Source of the DNA: Aquimarina acroporae
GTDB taxonomy: Bacteria; Bacteroidota; Bacteroidia; Flavobacteriales; Flavobacteriaceae
Length of the DNA stretch: 64,000 nucleotides
Direction of reading: 5' to 3'
NCBI RefSeq assembly: GCF_023195925.1
Contig: NZ_JALPRE010000009.1
Location: 372,001 to 436,000, forward strand
Below the pieces are notes generated by a model. It was not told the origin of the DNA. It worked only from the letters and a program-made list of their open reading frames with translations, and ran no database searches. Both the position numbers and the translations under genes were made by a program. The first letter of the stretch is position 1, and each line of letters begins with the position of its first letter. This document shows positions 8,869 through 18,936 of this stretch, in pieces.

Positions 8869-9921
8869 ATGAGTATCATTAAGAAAATATTGAAATGGAT
8901 AGGAATTGTCTTAGGTATAGTTTTTTTTATATTCTTAATCCTCCTTATTGTCCCTGAAAAGGAAATAGTTGCGCCCATTAGTCCAAGTGAAAATACTCAA
9001 TATTGGAAGATGAAAGAAGGCTTTCAGATTGCCTATACGCATGTAAAAAGTATTGATAGTCTTAACAACCCTCCTGTGATTTTTTTACATGGCGGTCCCG
9101 GGGGTTATGTGCATTCAAGTATTATAGAAACTTTAGCAGAGTTAACAAAAAATGGAAATGATGTGTATTTCTATGATCAAAGAGGATCTGGATTGTCTGA
9201 TAGATTACCTAAATATTCTGATATTAGTTTCGAAAAACACCTTCTTGATCTGCATGAAATAATTTCAGAAAAGATTAAAGCTGAAAAAGTTATCTTGGTT
9301 GGTCAATCTTTTGGCAGCAATATTATTTCTCATTATTCGGTTAGACATCCTAATAGAATCCATAAAATCGTATTTAGTTCTCCTGGTACTTTTAAGCCTT
9401 ATAGACAAGTAAATGGTCAATATGTAAATATAGATTCGGTGTACCCTGCTCCAGACTCTCTTCAGTTTATAGAACCCTATGATTTTAATAAAGATGTAGA
9501 TAATATGGCATTAAAACCTAAAGCCATGGTTGCTAGTGTGGGTGCTTTACTCTTAAATAAGAAGCTGATTTCTGATAAACAAATGGATAGAATGCTCAAT
9601 ACTTTGGCTTCCCAATTTACCAAGGGAATGGTGTGTGATCCCAAAAATGTACTTCCAGAAGAAGGTGGTGGCGGTTTGTATGCTTATATCGGTACAAATA
9701 GTGACGATTATCCCGAAATTAGAGATAAAATACAAAACGTGACTGCTCCAATTCTTGTTTTGCAAGGGCAATGTGAATATCATTCGTTTGGTGCTGCATA
9801 TGAATATGTAGACCTATATGCTAATGGAACTTACGTTTTAATAGAAGGAGCAGGACATGAAATTTGGTGGGAACAAAAAGAGAGATACATAGAAGTGATT
9901 AGCAGGTTCATAGAGGAATAA
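8869..9921 (+). CDS. Membrane-anchored alpha/beta hydrolase, proline-iminopeptidase-like
   Basis: The protein has 350 residues with an N-terminal membrane helix (about 5-28, no cleavage site) and then an alpha/beta-hydrolase fold. The oxyanion-hole motif HGGPGG (74-79), the elbow GQSFGS (nucleophile Ser147) and the catalytic GAGHE (His330) match the S33 prolyl aminopeptidase group. DQRGSGLSD (103-111) is also typical of that group. The anchor places it at the inner-membrane surface, probably facing the periplasm. Substrate is not known. Confidence 0.85.
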   Translation: MSIIKKILKWIGIVLGIVFFIFLILLIVPEKEIVAPISPSENTQYWKMKEGFQIAYTHVKSIDSLNNPPVIFLHGGPGGYVHSSIIETLAELTKNGNDVYFYDQRGSGLSDRLPKYSDISFEKHLLDLHEIISEKIKAEKVILVGQSFGSNIISHYSVRHPNRIHKIVFSSPGTFKPYRQVNGQYVNIDSVYPAPDSLQFIEPYDFNKDVDNMALKPKAMVASVGALLLNKKLISDKQMDRMLNTLASQFTKGMVCDPKNVLPEEGGGGLYAYIGTNSDDYPEIRDKIQNVTAPILVLQGQCEYHSFGAAYEYVDLYANGTYVLIEGAGHEIWWEQKERYIEVISRFIEE

Positions 9922-10036
9922 GTAAAGTTTTTGTACAGGAAATTAAGAAGTAACAAATCAACTATTCAATCGTCTTCTAAGTAGTATTCTAGTATATAAG
10001 CCTGTTTCCTTGTTTCACTCTTAAAGTCTCACCCAA

Positions 10037-11113
10037 ATGAACCAATTTATCCATAGAATATTTGTACCTGTTATTTTATTTTTTACTTCCTACATTATTT
10101 ATTCTCAACATTGGGAAAACCCATCAAACAAGTATTTAAGCAGTTATAAAAAATATGTAAACGCTACATGTCCGGTAAAAAAGAACAACATCAAACATTT
10201 TGTTTATTTTGCCAGAGATAGAAAAGAAATTAAAGAACACCCATTTCTATCTCATAATGCATTTCAAGGAGCACAAATTATGTATTCCTGGAAGGAGTTG
10301 GAACCCACAAAAGGAGAATATGATTTTTCTGTTATAGAAAAGGATATTCGATACCTGCAGCAGTTTGATAAAAAACTTTTTATTCAGTTACAAGATGCTA
10401 CATTTGGTGTAAAACATAATCCTGTACCACAATACTTAAGAACTAAAGAATATAATAATGGAGCTGTACAACATATTGAAAGCAAAAAACCAATAGGTTG
10501 GATTGCAAAACGATGGAATAAAAGGGTACAACAACGTTTTGCACTACTATTAAAAGAATTGGGAACCCATTTTGATGGAAGAATAGAAGGGATTAATTTA
10601 CAAGAGACTTCAATTAATGTTAAAGGCATGAACAATTCGGGTTTTTCTGAAGGAAAATATGTTGAAGGGTTAAAAGCGAACATGTTTGTCTTAAAAAAAT
10701 CGTTTCCAACATCTGTAACTATGATTTACGCTAATTTTATGCCAGGAGAATGGTTACCCTGGGAAGACAAAGGCTACTTAAAAGGGATATATACCTATGG
10801 AGAAACTATTGGAGTCGGTATGGGAGCTCCAGACCTTATGGTGACAAGGAAGGGACAGCTAAACCACGCATTGGCCCAAATGCATGAGAATACATTTTCG
10901 GTACCTATAGGTATTGCAGTACAAGATGGTAACTATATTGGAAAAACAGGAGAAGATACAGACTATAATGAAAGCAAAGATAGAGGGATGTTAAGAGAGA
11001 ATATCGTTCCTATGTTAGCTGCTTTCGGCAAGGATTTTTTGAAGGTTGATTATATGTTTTGGACCAATCAGGAACCTTATTTCGAGGAGGATGTTTTGAG
11101 TTGTTTTGAGTGA
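10037..11113 (+). CDS. Secreted glycoside-hydrolase-like TIM-barrel protein
   Basis: The protein has 358 residues with a Sec signal peptide (to about residue 23, ending IYSQ). The segment GAQIMYSWKELEPTKGEYDFS is the WxxxEPxxGxYDF hallmark of clan GH-A (beta/alpha)8 glycosidases. INLQETSIN and IYTYGETIG are candidate positions for the acid/base and nucleophile glutamates. It has no carbohydrate-binding module or sorting domain. The exact GH family cannot be fixed by eye, and the catalytic residues are inference. Confidence 0.65.
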   Translation: MNQFIHRIFVPVILFFTSYIIYSQHWENPSNKYLSSYKKYVNATCPVKKNNIKHFVYFARDRKEIKEHPFLSHNAFQGAQIMYSWKELEPTKGEYDFSVIEKDIRYLQQFDKKLFIQLQDATFGVKHNPVPQYLRTKEYNNGAVQHIESKKPIGWIAKRWNKRVQQRFALLLKELGTHFDGRIEGINLQETSINVKGMNNSGFSEGKYVEGLKANMFVLKKSFPTSVTMIYANFMPGEWLPWEDKGYLKGIYTYGETIGVGMGAPDLMVTRKGQLNHALAQMHENTFSVPIGIAVQDGNYIGKTGEDTDYNESKDRGMLRENIVPMLAAFGKDFLKVDYMFWTNQEPYFEEDVLSCFE

Positions 11114-11264
11114 TAAAGGCAAAATAAGTTATGTGTTTGGAGATGAGTAATAGGCGCCTAGATGCTTTGGTTTTTACTAAATAGAAAGATAATTGATTAG
11201 ATTTTGTTGAATTTTGTAACATCGATGAGCATTTCTATCTTTATAGTAGATAATCCTATAAAAA

Positions 11265-12794
11265 ATGAAACTAAGAGTACTCTTCACCTTACTGTTTTGT
11301 CAATACAGTATTTTTTTCGGACAAACTTCATTAAAAGATATCAATTTAGAAAACGGAAAGTATAAAGTAGGTTTTCGACATTACGTTGCCCATGATAGTA
11401 CCAGAACTTATACACGAATATTCGACTACAATAATGAAAAGATAGCACGCCCAATTCCGATAAGTATTTGGTATCCGTCAGATAACGATGTGAATGTGTC
11501 TGAGGCTATGACTATTTTGGAGTATTTGGAAATTCTGAAAGAGGAAGAAGAATGGGAACATCTCCCGAATGAACAGATATTAAATTGGTTTTATTACCCA
11601 AATACTCCTGAAAATCAAACTCATCTTAAAGAAAGAACAACATCTTATTTACAAACACCATTTGCAAGTAAAAAATTCCCCGTAATTGTGTATGCTCCTA
11701 GTTATCAGGCATCGTCTATAGAAAATTTTGCGCTTTGTGAATATTTAGCCAGTCATGGTTATGTGGTGGTCTCAAGTCCTAGTCGAGGTACTGAAACCCG
11801 TCAGTTTAGTGCGAATAATGTAAAAGAAATGGAAACTCAGTCAAGAGATGTAGAGTTTGTGATGAATGAAGTATCAAAGTACCCAGTATGTAACATGAAT
11901 AAGATTGCAACAATGGGTTTTAGCTTTGGAGGACTTTCTAATACTATTGCCGCAATGCGTAACGAAAATATAAAAGCAGTAGTAAGTCTTGATGGAACCG
12001 AAAGATATCAATATCAATTACTTCAAAAATCCCCATTTTTTAATCTAGATAAGTTCAATGTTCCTTATATGCATATGGCGCAAAAACGTATACCAGAGCA
12101 AGTTTTGAAAGAAAATAAAATTAATCCTGAGCTTAATACAAAATTTGAACTTTTTGATAGTATCTCTAAAAGTTCAGGATATAAGTTAAGATTCCATAAT
12201 TTAACACATCCTCATTTTAGTGCATTAGGTGTTTTATTTCATAAAAGAGATAAAAGACAAGATAAGAATGATAAAGAAATAATGGGATCTTATAAGTGGC
12301 TTTCAGTTTATACATTAAATTTCTTAAATGCGTATTTGAAAAATAATCAAAAAGCTTTAAAGTTTGTAGATAATAATCCAATGGATAATGGATTATCAGA
12401 ACGTTTAGTAGATCAAATTAAGAAGAATCCAGAACCCAAGGTGTTCACTTTTAAGGATTTTAATGAAAAGGCGTACAAACAAGACTATAAAAATCTTTTT
12501 GAGTTATATCAAGAGACCAAACAGAAAAATCCTGATTTAGAATTACCAGAAAGAGAGCTGAATACTCTAGGACTACAATTTGTATTTAACAAAAAACGCT
12601 CTACGCAGGGAATAAATGTCTTTTTATTAGCTACTAAGCTTTATCCAAATTCTGCAAATCTTTTTGATAGTCTTGCTGAAGGATATTTATTCATGGGAGA
12701 AAAAGAAAAAGCCAGGGAAAGTTTTGAGAAATCACTAGAATTAAATGCACAAAATCAAAATGCTATTTTTAGGTTACAACAACTAAATAAATAG
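11265..12794 (+). CDS. Secreted alpha/beta hydrolase with C-terminal TPR
   Basis: The protein has 509 residues with a signal peptide (about 1-20, ending FFGQ). The hydrolase core resembles dienelactone-hydrolase/PAF-acetylhydrolase types: FPVIVYAPSYQ strand, GYVVVSSPSRG, and the elbow GFSFGG with nucleophile Ser220. THPHFS supplies a candidate His. The last 70 residues form a TPR pair (LFDSLAEGYLFMGEKEKARESFEKSLELN). The hydrolase-plus-TPR layout repeats that of the gene at 404, here with an intact nucleophile. Substrate unknown. Confidence 0.8.
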   Translation: MKLRVLFTLLFCQYSIFFGQTSLKDINLENGKYKVGFRHYVAHDSTRTYTRIFDYNNEKIARPIPISIWYPSDNDVNVSEAMTILEYLEILKEEEEWEHLPNEQILNWFYYPNTPENQTHLKERTTSYLQTPFASKKFPVIVYAPSYQASSIENFALCEYLASHGYVVVSSPSRGTETRQFSANNVKEMETQSRDVEFVMNEVSKYPVCNMNKIATMGFSFGGLSNTIAAMRNENIKAVVSLDGTERYQYQLLQKSPFFNLDKFNVPYMHMAQKRIPEQVLKENKINPELNTKFELFDSISKSSGYKLRFHNLTHPHFSALGVLFHKRDKRQDKNDKEIMGSYKWLSVYTLNFLNAYLKNNQKALKFVDNNPMDNGLSERLVDQIKKNPEPKVFTFKDFNEKAYKQDYKNLFELYQETKQKNPDLELPERELNTLGLQFVFNKKRSTQGINVFLLATKLYPNSANLFDSLAEGYLFMGEKEKARESFEKSLELNAQNQNAIFRLQQLNK

Positions 12795-12885
12795 AGTGTT
12801 TAGAGAAAGTATAACATTGACCGTACTTAATTTTCTTGAAAGATTTTTTATGTATTTTTATACATGTAAAATGTAGTATTTATCA

Positions 12886-13815
12886 ATGAAGTTATTAATT
12901 TTTATTGTTGCTCTATTTTGTTTTAGTTGCAATACTCAAGATCCAGAAATCAAGAAGTTAACAAAGGAGAACACCCTATTAAGAGATAAGGTGAACAGAT
13001 TAGAAACTCAAAAAGAGGTATTTGAAGGTCAAATTACCAGTTCTTCTGTTACTTTGGCAAATACTACTATAAGAGAACTTACCTCAAAGTATAATGGACA
13101 GAAATACCAAATTAAAATATCTTTTCCCAAGAGTTATCATAAAAATCTAAACAAAAAATATCCTGTATTATATGTTATTGATGCAGAAACGAATTTTGGA
13201 GGTATAAGCTATGTTGTTCAGCGACTTATAAAGGATAAGCTAATACCTGAAATTTTGGTGGTTGGGATAGCTTATAATACTGATTATGAAAATTTTTATA
13301 GACTTAGAAGTAGAGACTTAACTCCCGTAGAGGATAAAGATCTTAGAATGGGAGGTAAACCAGCGAACCCAACTGGTGGAGCACCTAAATTCAGTGGTTT
13401 TTTTGAATTTGAATTATTTCCGTTTATTTCTGAGAATTTTAGAGTCAATGATCAAGATCGTGCAATTTATGGACATTCGTATGGTGGGTTATTCGGGTCG
13501 TACGCCGTATTAGAAAAGCCAAATCTGTTTAATAGGTATATTTTGCTAAGTCCATCCTTGTGGTTCCACGATAACCTTTTGGTTCATGAGGCGCAAACCA
13601 AAAATATGAACTTCGATAAAGAAACGTATTTATATATGGCTTCGGGGGAGCTAGAAGGTAGGATAGATGATCTGCAAGAAGAGTTTGTACAGATTTTGAA
13701 TAAACGAAATTTTAAAAACCTAAAGATGAAATCAGAAGTAAAGAAAAATGAAACACATCGAACGATTTTTGGAGTTGGTTTTACAAACGGATTACGGTTT
13801 ATTTACAAGAAGTAA
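12886..13815 (+). CDS. Esterase-D-like lipoprotein hydrolase with coiled-coil stalk
   Basis: The protein has 309 residues with lipobox FSC (Cys15), a short coiled coil (about 20-50, KKLTKENTLLRDKVNRLE), then an esterase-D/Fes-like hydrolase (PF00756). The elbow YGHSYGGL gives nucleophile Ser198, and ETHRTIF gives His291. The family includes siderophore esterases and acyl-hydrolases. The stalk would hold the domain off the membrane. It is the active-looking counterpart of the Ser-less protein at 404. Confidence 0.85.
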   Translation: MKLLIFIVALFCFSCNTQDPEIKKLTKENTLLRDKVNRLETQKEVFEGQITSSSVTLANTTIRELTSKYNGQKYQIKISFPKSYHKNLNKKYPVLYVIDAETNFGGISYVVQRLIKDKLIPEILVVGIAYNTDYENFYRLRSRDLTPVEDKDLRMGGKPANPTGGAPKFSGFFEFELFPFISENFRVNDQDRAIYGHSYGGLFGSYAVLEKPNLFNRYILLSPSLWFHDNLLVHEAQTKNMNFDKETYLYMASGELEGRIDDLQEEFVQILNKRNFKNLKMKSEVKKNETHRTIFGVGFTNGLRFIYKK

Positions 13816-13866
13816 TGCCTTCTTCAAGAATACAAGAGAAAAAACGATATATAAAAATAGTTACGA

Positions 13867-14391
13867 ATGACTTTTGATGTTAATAAGGCAATTGAAATTT
13901 TAGAAAGAACTTCGTCTACACTATCGTCGTTACTTCACGGAATTTCAAATGAATGGTTACGAAATAATGAAGGTGGGCAAAGTTGGAGTCCTTATGAAAT
14001 TGTAGGACATCTTATTCATGGAGAAAAAACCGATTGGATTCCAAGAGCAAAAGTTATCCTTTCTGATGCTGCAGACAAAACATTTACACCTTTTGATCGA
14101 TTTGCACAATTAAATGATGATCAGGAAAAGTCAATAGAAGAGTTACTACGAGAGTTTAAAGAACTAAGAATGGAGAATATTAAGATATTAAAGTCCTTCC
14201 CAATCAATTCTTCAACATTACAGCAAAAAGGAATTCACCCCGAATTGGGCGAAGCAAATTTAAAACAATTACTCTCTACTTGGGTAGTACATGATTTAGG
14301 ACATATTGCCCAAATCTCTCGGGTGATGGCAAAACAATATAAAAATGAAGTAGGCCCTTGGCAAGCATATCTTGGGATATTAAAAAAATGA
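13867..14391 (+). CDS. DinB-like protein
   Basis: The protein has 174 residues with the DinB_2 four-helix pattern. Metal-site histidines appear in IVGHLIHGEKTDW and VVHDLGHIAQISR. It begins 51 bp after the lipoprotein esterase and ends 22 bp before the GNAT gene, suggesting a short run of cotranscribed genes. The biochemical role is unknown. Confidence 0.85.
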   Translation: MTFDVNKAIEILERTSSTLSSLLHGISNEWLRNNEGGQSWSPYEIVGHLIHGEKTDWIPRAKVILSDAADKTFTPFDRFAQLNDDQEKSIEELLREFKELRMENIKILKSFPINSSTLQQKGIHPELGEANLKQLLSTWVVHDLGHIAQISRVMAKQYKNEVGPWQAYLGILKK

Positions 14392-14413
14392 ACAGATTAA
14401 ATTATAGACTACC

Positions 14414-14935
14414 ATGGTTATTGAGACTTCACGATTACTGTTACGAGAAATGAATATGGGCGATGCTCAGGATATGCTAAGACTGTACTCTAGGCCCGAA
14501 GTACAAAAGTATACGGGAGAATCTGTGATTACTACTTTAGAGGGAATCTATGATAAGATAGACGAAAAAAGAAAAGAATATAAGAAGTACGGGTACGGTA
14601 GGTGGATCACATTTCTAAAAGAAGACATGCAGTTCGTAGGTTGGGCAGGATTATCATATTTGCCAGAATTTGATAAAATTGATTTAGGGTATAGATTTTT
14701 GACAGAATTTTGGGGAAAGGGAATAGCAACAGAGGTGTCTAAGGAAATTCTACAGTATGGCTTCGAAACGTTGCAGCTTGAAGAAATTATCGCCATTGCC
14801 ATGAAAGAGAATATTGCTTCTATTAAAGTAATGCAAAAAGTTGGGATGCAATTTGATAAATACGCTCCCTACGAACCTGGAGGCGAAGATTATGTGTGGT
14901 ACACGTGTAGCAAAAACTCGATTTTAAAATCTTAA
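14414..14935 (+). CDS. GNAT-family N-acetyltransferase (RimJ/RimL type)
   Basis: The protein has 173 residues. It opens with ETSRLLLREMN, the typical RimL-type start, and contains LGYRFLTEFWGKGIATEVSKEILQY, the acetyl-CoA pyrophosphate loop (WGKGIA), followed by NIASIKVMQKVGM. It transfers an acetyl group from acetyl-CoA to an amine; the acceptor (protein N-terminus, polyamine or drug) cannot be told from the sequence. Confidence 0.9.
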   Translation: MVIETSRLLLREMNMGDAQDMLRLYSRPEVQKYTGESVITTLEGIYDKIDEKRKEYKKYGYGRWITFLKEDMQFVGWAGLSYLPEFDKIDLGYRFLTEFWGKGIATEVSKEILQYGFETLQLEEIIAIAMKENIASIKVMQKVGMQFDKYAPYEPGGEDYVWYTCSKNSILKS

Positions 14936-14944
14936 TTTTATTGT

Positions 14945-15376
14945 ATGGAAATATCGTTAGAGTATTGGAATACGTTGGCAAATCAAACCTTATTAATCAG
15001 CTCGCTTTTAGCGGGTTTTTCAATTACAGTAATAGCCAATTTATTGGTATCCAATAAGAATGATAAAATTATGAATAGCATACTGAAATTGGCTACTATT
15101 TCTGCAGGGTGTTTTCTTGTAACGGTATTTACTATGACACAAATTTCAATGATGACCACCCCAGGAGGTTATTTAACCAATGTAACGGCGAATGATTTTA
15201 TCATACCTAGAGCCATAGGTATTTTTACTTTTTTTATAGGTTTAATTTCCTTGTTGACTATATTATCTGTTTCAGGATGGGTGAAATCAAGAAAAATTGG
15301 AATTTTCACCACTTTTATTGGCGTTATTACCCTACTGTTGATCCTTACTACTATGGTTCGAATAGATGTTGGGTAG
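14945..15376 (+). CDS. Small membrane protein, unknown function
   Basis: The protein has 143 residues with four predicted helices (about 14-34, 46-66, 86-106 and 115-135). It begins 9 bp after the GNAT gene, so it is probably cotranscribed. No motif assigns a function. Confidence 0.6.
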   Translation: MEISLEYWNTLANQTLLISSLLAGFSITVIANLLVSNKNDKIMNSILKLATISAGCFLVTVFTMTQISMMTTPGGYLTNVTANDFIIPRAIGIFTFFIGLISLLTILSVSGWVKSRKIGIFTTFIGVITLLLILTTMVRIDVG

Positions 15377-15542
15377 AAAATTATTTGCAAACCGTTACTA
15401 ATTTTAAAGTACAGTAAAAAACTCCTATGTCAATATGTTTTTCAAGTAAATAATAGATTCGGAAAAGAGAACCTTAGATTTGGAAAAGTATAAACAGTAA
15501 AGTAGACTCAACTTTGTATTGTAATTAAAAAACAGTATAAAA

Positions 15543-16298
15543 ATGAGTCAAAAAACAGCAATCATTACGGGAGGAAGTCGAGGTTTAGGCTATGATATGG
15601 CTATTAATCTTGCAAAGAGCGGAGTGGATATCATCTTCTCTTATCATAAAAATAAGGATAAAGCAGCTAAGGTTATTTCTGAAATAGAAGCTTTAGGTCG
15701 ACACGCTGAAGCTTTTGCTTTTGATGCCAATGATTTTAAAAGCGGACAAGAATTTATCACTAATGCTACAAATCATATAAAGGAAAAAAAAGGGCAGCCA
15801 AACTTTGACTTTTTGATCAATAATGCAGGTACCGGAACTTTTAATTTGGTCCAGAATACTACCGAAGTTCAATTTAATGAAATGATGAATATACATTTAA
15901 AAAGTGTCTATTTTTTAACACAGCAAGCTTTGCCTTTTCTTAATGAAGGAGGTCGTATTCTTAATATATCAAGTGGGTTAGCACGTTTTAGTTTACCAGG
16001 AATGTCTGCATACGCGATGATGAAAGGTGGTATAGAGGTATTTACACGATACTTGGCAAAAGAATTGGGAAGCCGTAAAATAACAGCAAATGTCATAGCA
16101 CCAGGTGCTATAGCAACAGAGTTCGCAGGCGGAAGTAATAAAGATGAACAAAAAGCAGCATTAATCTCTAGTATCACCGCCTTGGGTCGAGTAGGAGAAG
16201 CAGAAGACATAGGAGGCGTGGTTGCATTTTTGTGTTCTGATAAAGCAGGATGGATCAACGGCCAACGTATAGAGGTTTCTGGAGGAATGTTGGTATAG
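15543..16298 (+). CDS. Short-chain dehydrogenase/reductase
   Basis: The protein has 251 residues of classical SDR type: cofactor motif TGGSRGLG (9-16), structural NNAG, catalytic Ser in NISSGLA and the Tyr-x-x-x-Lys pair in SAYAMMKGG. The PGAIATEF segment follows, and the C-terminus ends WINGQRIEVSGGM, as in 3-oxoacyl-ACP-reductase-like SDRs. It lies 24 bp upstream of an AraC-type regulator. The substrate is not predictable. Confidence 0.93.
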   Translation: MSQKTAIITGGSRGLGYDMAINLAKSGVDIIFSYHKNKDKAAKVISEIEALGRHAEAFAFDANDFKSGQEFITNATNHIKEKKGQPNFDFLINNAGTGTFNLVQNTTEVQFNEMMNIHLKSVYFLTQQALPFLNEGGRILNISSGLARFSLPGMSAYAMMKGGIEVFTRYLAKELGSRKITANVIAPGAIATEFAGGSNKDEQKAALISSITALGRVGEAEDIGGVVAFLCSDKAGWINGQRIEVSGGMLV

Positions 16299-16322
16299 TA
16301 TATTTTCTGTAAATTTAATGTG

Positions 16323-17240
16323 ATGAAAGAATTTAAGCATTTTAAAAAAGTTGCCGATTATCATAGGCTGGCAGGTATTTCGGGACCAGAACATCCCTTA
16401 ATAAGCTTAGTAGATTATAGCGAAGTATCATATCCTGTAGATAGTGGCGAGTTAAAATGGAAACAGGATTATTTCACAATAGGTTTAAAAAGGAACGTAG
16501 CTTATAAATTTTTTTATGGGCAGAAGGAATATGACTTTGATGAAGGAGTGATGACATTTGTAGCTCCAAATCAGGTGATGAACTTAGAAGGCAACCCTAA
16601 TTTGAAAGATGTAAAACCTTCGGGGTATCTGTTACTAGTACATCCTGATTTTTTATGGAATTCTGAATTAGCTAAGCAAATGACCCGATATGATTTTTTT
16701 GGATATTCTGTAAATGAAGCCTTATTTCTATCAGAAAAGGAAGAACAGATGATGCTTAATTTATTGAAAAATATAGAACAAGAGTATCAATCAAATATCG
16801 ATAAGTTCAGCCAGAAAATAATCATATCTCAATTAGAATTGCTATTTAATTATGCAGAACGATTTTATGAAAGACAGTTTATTACGCGGAAAATTCATAA
16901 TCATCAAATTTTAGAACAGCTAGAACAAGTTTTGGCAGACTTTTTTAGGAATAGTGATGCATCAGAAAGTGGATTACCAACAGTACAATGGGTGGCAAAC
17001 AACCTACACCTTTCTCCAAATTATTTGAGCAGTATGCTAAAATCACTGACAGGACAAAGTACACAGCAGCATATTCATGATAAGGTCATAGAAAAAGCGA
17101 AAGAACAGTTGTCGACAACTGTTCTTTCTGTTAGCGAAATTGCTTATAATTTAGGATTTGAACGTCCTGCTTCATTTTCAAAATTATTCAAAAATAAAAC
17201 CGAAATGTCCCCTCTTGAATTTAGAAAAACATTTAATTAG
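16323..17240 (+). CDS. AraC-family transcriptional regulator
   Basis: The protein is about 305 residues: an N-terminal cupin-like sensing domain (EYDFDEGVMTFVAPNQVM) and a C-terminal double helix-turn-helix (about 205-305: VQWVANNLHLSPNYLSSMLKSLTGQS, then VSEIAYNLGFERPASFSKLFKNKTEMSPLEFR). The ATG at 16323 is preferred to the GTG directly before it. It sits just after the SDR gene, which it probably controls. Confidence 0.92.
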   Translation: MKEFKHFKKVADYHRLAGISGPEHPLISLVDYSEVSYPVDSGELKWKQDYFTIGLKRNVAYKFFYGQKEYDFDEGVMTFVAPNQVMNLEGNPNLKDVKPSGYLLLVHPDFLWNSELAKQMTRYDFFGYSVNEALFLSEKEEQMMLNLLKNIEQEYQSNIDKFSQKIIISQLELLFNYAERFYERQFITRKIHNHQILEQLEQVLADFFRNSDASESGLPTVQWVANNLHLSPNYLSSMLKSLTGQSTQQHIHDKVIEKAKEQLSTTVLSVSEIAYNLGFERPASFSKLFKNKTEMSPLEFRKTFN

Positions 17241-17277
17241 AAAAACATTTAAGTGTAAAGACATATAAAAGCATGAA

Positions 17278-17847
17278 ATGGAAAAATTAAAGATCTTTTT
17301 GGAACAACATTTAGCATTATCTCCAAAGGATTTACTTTTTCTGGATAGTACGTTCACTAGCATACAAATACCTTCTAAAACTATTTTTATTAAGGAGGAT
17401 AAAATAGTAGGAGATGTGTTTTTTTTGGCAGAAGGTATTGTAAGAGGATATACTTATAAGGATGGAAAATTAAACGTAGAACATCTTATTGAAGAGAATA
17501 ATTTCTTTACACCTTTAGAGAGTTTTATGAATGATCTTCCTGCAAAAAATAGTTTTGAAACTGTAACTCCTTGTGAGTTATATAAAGTAGCTAAATATGA
17601 TCTCGAAATACTTAAAAACTCACATAAAAAGTGGTATGAATATATCGCTTTGATGTTAAATGAAAATCTACAATGTAAAATAACCAGGGTAAATGATTTT
17701 CAAACCTTAACCGCAAAAGAACGTTATATAAAGTTTATAGAACAATCTCCTCAATTGGCATTGCAGGTATCTGTCGAAAGTGTGGCCTCTTTTCTAGGAA
17801 TGGAACCGCAATCCTTAAGTAGAATACGAAAACAATTAACTTTCTAA
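17278..17847 (+). CDS. Crp/Fnr-family transcriptional regulator
   Basis: The protein has 189 residues: an N-terminal cyclic-nucleotide-binding-like beta-barrel (about 25-115) without the classical phosphate-binding RxA motif, and a short C-terminal winged helix with recognition helix SVASFLGMEPQSLSRIRKQL. This short Bacteroidota type is common next to SDR or membrane-protein genes. It precedes the broken NAD-dependent reductase gene by 57 bp. A paralogue lies at 19035. Confidence 0.88.
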   Translation: MEKLKIFLEQHLALSPKDLLFLDSTFTSIQIPSKTIFIKEDKIVGDVFFLAEGIVRGYTYKDGKLNVEHLIEENNFFTPLESFMNDLPAKNSFETVTPCELYKVAKYDLEILKNSHKKWYEYIALMLNENLQCKITRVNDFQTLTAKERYIKFIEQSPQLALQVSVESVASFLGMEPQSLSRIRKQLTF

Positions 17848-17904
17848 CAAATGTTATTTTTTACTCTGCTATAACTTGGGAAATTTGCTCAAAACATAGT
17901 AAGT

Positions 17905-18909
17905 ATGACAAGCAACGAAATTTCATTGGTAACAGGAGGAACGGGACATTTAGGATTTAATCTTATTAAATTGCTTATCGCAAAGAATATAAGGGTACGA
18001 ACAACAATTAGAAATATCAAGAGCAGGAAGAAGCTGGAAGATTTAGGTTGCGAAGTTTTTGAAGCCGATATCACAGACAAAGAGTCGTTAAGAAAAGCAT
18101 TTAGAGGTGTGAGCCACCTTTATGCGGTAGCGGCCAACTTTAAAATGTGGGCCAAAAATCCAAAGGAAGAGATTTATGATAATAATCTTGTTGGTACCCA
18201 AAATGTATTTGATATTGCCAAGGAGTGTGAGATCCAAAATATAGTATACGTGAGTTCTGTAGCTGCTCTAGATTTTACCGCCTTACCTGCTCATGCCCGC
18301 AATGGATATAATAAAGATAGAAGAAATTGGTATTATAATTCCAAAAATGACTCAGATCAACTAGCGATTAAGCTAAGTGAATTGTATAACATAAGAACAG
18401 TTTTGGTATTACCCTCTGCCATGATTGGCAGTGAAGCACAAAGCTTAAGTTATTCTAATAAACTGGCCCTTTAAATCCTGAAAGGAAAGATTCCAATCGA
18501 TACTCAAATTACCTTAAATTGGGTCGATGTAAAAGATGTGGCTGTAGGGTTATATCAAGCTATGATAAAGGGTGAAAATAGGAAAAGGTATATATTGTCA
18601 AATGAAAAACATACGACACTTACCGAAAGTGTGAAGATAGCCGCAGAATTATATCCAGAATTAAAATTAAGAACTCCGATAAAGCTTCCTCGTTTTGTAT
18701 TATATACAATCGCTTGTTTTATGGAAATATTTGGTAAAATAACAGGAACAGAACCAATGTTGCAACGTCAATATTTAGATATGTTTTACCACTTAAAACA
18801 AGATTATGACATTTCAGATGCTATAAAAGAGTTAGACTTTAATCCTAAATCTTCAAAGCAGGCATTACAAGGAGCGTTGGCATATTTAAAAAATGACTGG
18901 CCATGTTAG
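17905..18909 (+). pseudogene. NAD-dependent epimerase/dehydratase (extended SDR), interrupted by one in-frame TAA
   Basis: One continuous reading frame of about 334 codons is broken by a single TAA at 18472-18474. The first part has the Rossmann motif TGGTGHLGFNL (residues 11-21) and VSSVAALDF, followed downstream by a PSAMIG segment. Reading resumes in the same frame with ILKGKIPIDTQI and LNWVDVKDVAVGLYQ, then an intact C-terminal half ending at 18909. The total length is normal for the dihydroflavonol-reductase-like family. A C-to-T change (CAA to TAA) would explain it. It may be a fresh pseudogene, a sequencing error or a readthrough site. Confidence 0.85.
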
Positions 18910-18936
18910 GAATATGAGCTCAGTTTTCTTACAAGT

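Noticed and set aside
15908-16258. 116-codon frame opposite the SDR gene
   Set aside because: It is antisense to the conserved SDR catalytic region, with no domain of its own.
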